DNA of 6,632 nucleotides from Elusimicrobiota bacterium (GTDB taxonomy: Bacteria; CG03; SLGR01; PWQF01): contig PWOI01000095.1 in NCBI GenBank assembly GCA_003557485.1, positions 1-6,632 on the forward strand, written 5' to 3'. Every line of letters starts with the position of its first letter. The first letter of the stretch is position 1. The position numbers and the translations under genes were made by a program. Of the stretch, positions 4,331-6,632 are shown in pieces. Under the pieces are notes generated by a model. The model had not been told where the DNA came from. It saw only the letters and a program-made list of their open reading frames with translations, and did not search any database.

Positions 4331-6632
4331 TTGACAGGATTCTCTCCCGCCCTGTTACTATAATAATGTGTACTCTGGGGGTTGTAATTGTCGGTATTAT
4401 AGCTCTCACAAACCTTCCGATAGAACTTATGCCCTCTGCCGATGAGGGAGAAATATCAATTATTTATGAAGTCCGGGGAGGGGTTCCTCCCGATAAGATA
4501 GAGCATTTTGTGTCGAGGCCCGTCGAAGATGCCGTCGGCGATGTCGATAATCTGGTTGATATACTTTCAATATCCAAGGAAGGCCGGGCAATAATAGTAC
4601 TCAGGTTTTCGCCTGAAGCAGATATGACTGCAGCTTCAATAAATGTCCGGGAAAGACTTGCCCAGATAAGGGATAGGCTTCCCAGTGAAGTGGAGAGGCC
4701 TATTGTAGCCCAGTATAAGCAGGACGACATTCCTATTTTTGTTCTTGCCGCTACGTCTCACACCAGAACCGCTGAAGAGTTACGGGAAGTTGTTGATGAT
4801 ATGATAGAGTCACGCCTTCAGCGACTGGAAGGGGTGGCAAATGTTGATGTTTTTGGAGGGAGAGAGCGGAAGATTATGGTTGAGATTAACCCGTCGCGCC
4901 TTATTTCCTTCAATTTGTCAATGTCGGATATTATTAATGCCATAAACAGGGCAAATGTTTCTATGGTGGCGGGCGAGGCAGATGAGATGGAGAGCCAGTA
5001 TCAGATAATAGCAACAGGCAGGTTTGAGAGCCTGGATGATATAGCCGGACTGGGGGTGGCGGTTTCGGAGGCAGGCAGTATCGTCCGGCTTGCGGATATA
5101 GCTTACATACGGGATTCCTACCTTGAGCCCGACAGCCTTTCAAGGTTGAATAAGCAGAGTAATGTTGCAATATATATTCAAAAAGAGACACTTGCCAGAA
5201 CTGTCAGTGTTGCAAACCTTCTTACAAATGAAATAGAACTGCTCAGGAAAGAGGTTCCCCAGGATATAATTCTTAATGTAATTAAAAATGACGCGGAATA
5301 TATTCAGAGCGCGCTTGATTCAATGAAAATTTCCCTTGTTATGGGTGCGCTACTGGCTGCTGCCGTGCTCATTGTTTTTCTGAGAAAGTTTGTGCTTATT
5401 TTTATCATTTTCCTCTCAATACCCGTATCTGTTCTTATGGCTATGTCTCTACTCTATTTCAATAATGTCACCCTTAATGTCATGACAATGGGCGGACTTG
5501 CCCTCGGTGTAGGTATGCTTCTGGATAATTCCATAGTTGTAATAGAAAATATTTTCAGGACTTATAGGCAGAAGAAAAACATAAGGGAAGCGGTCAGCGG
5601 GGGGGTTTCGGAGGTCTATCTTCCTATTATGGCCGGGACTGTTACTACCGTTATTGTTTTTCTTCCTATTATTTTCCTTAGCGCCGAACTGCGGAAACTT
5701 CAGGGCGATATGGCGCTGGCAATAATGTATTCCCTTCTGGCTTCTCTGTTTGCTTCTCTGACATTGGTTCCTTTTCTCTATCTGAAGTTTGCCTCTGCTC
5801 CCGGCAGGGAAAAGTCACCTGGAAATGAGCTGCATAGAAACTACAAAAAAATAATGGGTAAATTTTTAAAGCTCAGGACCTGGATAATAGGTGGTACGGC
5901 TGTTTTGTTTGCCGCAGCCGCTTTTCTTTTTGCAAGAATTGATATGAACCTTTTTGAAACCCAGGAGGAGAATGAGTTTACGGTTCACGTTGAGCTGCCT
6001 ACCGGAGCAAGGCTGGGCGCCTCGGATGACAGGGTTCAGCAGGTTGAAAATATACTTAAGGATCAGCCGGAAGTTAAAAATGTTTCAACGCGAATAGAGA
6101 AATGGTCTTCACGGCTCTATGTGACCCTTGTGGATTACAGGGATAGAGAAAGGAACAAGGACCAGATAATAGAGTCACTGAGGCCCCAGTTTGAAACAAT
6201 CCAGCCTGCATTTATATATTTTCAGGAATCCCAGGAAATGGCTGAGAAAGAAGTTTTTGTTGAACTGTACGGGTATTCTTATGAAATTCTTAAGAACCTT
6301 GTTCATGAAGTGGGCGGCCGTATAGGAGCCATACCCGGACTGGAAGATGTCAAGATAAGAATGAGGGAAGGCAGGCCGGAAAAAGTTATTATTCCTGACA
6401 GGGCGAGGGTCGCTCTCGCGGGCCTGACAATTTCGGATATTGCCGAAAATATGCATGCCAGGCTCAGGGGGCTTGTTTCTACAAGATACCACGAGGACGC
6501 ACGGGAAATTGAAGTTATAGTGCGCCAGCACAGGCCCACCATATCGGATTTTGAGCAGCTTTACAGGTCAAGGCTGATGATGCCTTCCAGGGTATATGCT
6601 CAGCTTAATCAGATGGCTGACTTCCGGGAAGA
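4327..6632 (+). CDS. RND multidrug efflux permease, HAE1 (AcrB-like) family (3' partial)
   Basis: The frame is open from TTG at 4327 to the right edge, giving 768 residues of a family usually about 1020-1050 long. The N terminus (IDRILSRPVTII) and first helix (about 10-30), ending in LPIELMPS, are standard for the family. A periplasmic porter domain follows (about 31-330), including GVPPDKIEHFVSRPVEDAV and GVANVDVFGG. Helices then lie at about 335-355, 357-379, 386-411, 435-454, 464-486 and 519-538, and the second periplasmic domain begins at FTVHVELPTGARL. Helix 4 carries GMLLDNSIVVIENIF: D400 matches the first proton-relay aspartate of AcrB (D407), while the second (D408) is Asn401, as in many HAE1 relatives. 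The lysine of helix 10 is outside the window. The protein should work as a proton-driven trimer in the inner membrane with the adaptor encoded just upstream; drugs, lipids or metabolites are all possible substrates. The DN pair and general sequence favour HAE1 over the metal-exporting CzcA type, though exact subtype is uncertain. Confidence 0.93.
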   Translation, partial: MIDRILSRPVTIIMCTLGVVIVGIIALTNLPIELMPSADEGEISIIYEVRGGVPPDKIEHFVSRPVEDAVGDVDNLVDILSISKEGRAIIVLRFSPEADMTAASINVRERLAQIRDRLPSEVERPIVAQYKQDDIPIFVLAATSHTRTAEELREVVDDMIESRLQRLEGVANVDVFGGRERKIMVEINPSRLISFNLSMSDIINAINRANVSMVAGEADEMESQYQIIATGRFESLDDIAGLGVAVSEAGSIVRLADIAYIRDSYLEPDSLSRLNKQSNVAIYIQKETLARTVSVANLLTNEIELLRKEVPQDIILNVIKNDAEYIQSALDSMKISLVMGALLAAAVLIVFLRKFVLIFIIFLSIPVSVLMAMSLLYFNNVTLNVMTMGGLALGVGMLLDNSIVVIENIFRTYRQKKNIREAVSGGVSEVYLPIMAGTVTTVIVFLPIIFLSAELRKLQGDMALAIMYSLLASLFASLTLVPFLYLKFASAPGREKSPGNELHRNYKKIMGKFLKLRTWIIGGTAVLFAAAAFLFARIDMNLFETQEENEFTVHVELPTGARLGASDDRVQQVENILKDQPEVKNVSTRIEKWSSRLYVTLVDYRDRERNKDQIIESLRPQFETIQPAFIYFQESQEMAEKEVFVELYGYSYEILKNLVHEVGGRIGAIPGLEDVKIRMREGRPEKVIIPDRARVALAGLTISDIAENMHARLRGLVSTRYHEDAREIEVIVRQHRPTISDFEQLYRSRLMMPSRVYAQLNQMADFRE

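Noticed and set aside
4464-5191. Minus-strand frames opposite the permease gene
   Set aside because: The plus strand encodes an uninterrupted, recognisable RND permease; the antisense products are Ser- or Pro-rich without motifs.
6175-6542. Two minus-strand frames near the right edge
   Set aside because: They are antisense to the second periplasmic domain of the permease and overlap each other in different frames.

Overview
The window is bacterial and suggests a Gram-negative cell envelope. It holds a periplasmic adaptor and an inner-membrane RND (resistance-nodulation-division) permease in tandem, plus a small protein with a lipoprotein-type signal peptide. Codon choice is consistent across the genes: isoleucine is very often ATA and arginine very often AGG, at moderate GC. 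This resembles several uncultivated lineages such as Omnitrophota, but that placement is a weak inference. No rRNA or marker gene is present to settle it.

Bases 1-2421 are the 3' part of a large gene; its frame is already open at base 1. The visible 806 residues have three parts. First comes an amphipathic segment with clear 11-residue periodicity. Next is a long all-helical region resembling ARM/HEAT repeats, with a recurring 9-residue turn motif. Last is a C-terminal domain with an HExxH zinc-peptidase motif (HETGH) and a downstream glutamate suited to be the third zinc ligand (LEDFA). I do not recognise this combination as a named family. It is the most unusual element of the window.

Bases 2515-2916 encode a 133-residue putative lipoprotein of unknown function with a strong ribosome binding site. 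A 205-base intergenic stretch (2917-3121) follows. It contains a weak hairpin overlapping the lipoprotein stop, two TATAAT boxes (one with a well-spaced TTGAAT -35 box), and a possible nine-codon leader peptide ending two bases before the next start codon.

Bases 3122-4330 encode a complete RND membrane-fusion (adaptor) protein. From 4327 to the right edge runs its RND permease of the HAE1 type, starting at TTG, overlapping the adaptor stop by four bases and missing its C-terminal part. These two genes should act together as a tripartite efflux pump with an outer-membrane TolC-like channel, which is not in the window. No regulator gene is visible. The metallopeptidase-like gene and the lipoprotein have no obvious functional tie to the pump beyond orientation. 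No tRNA, rRNA, CRISPR array or insertion sequence was seen.
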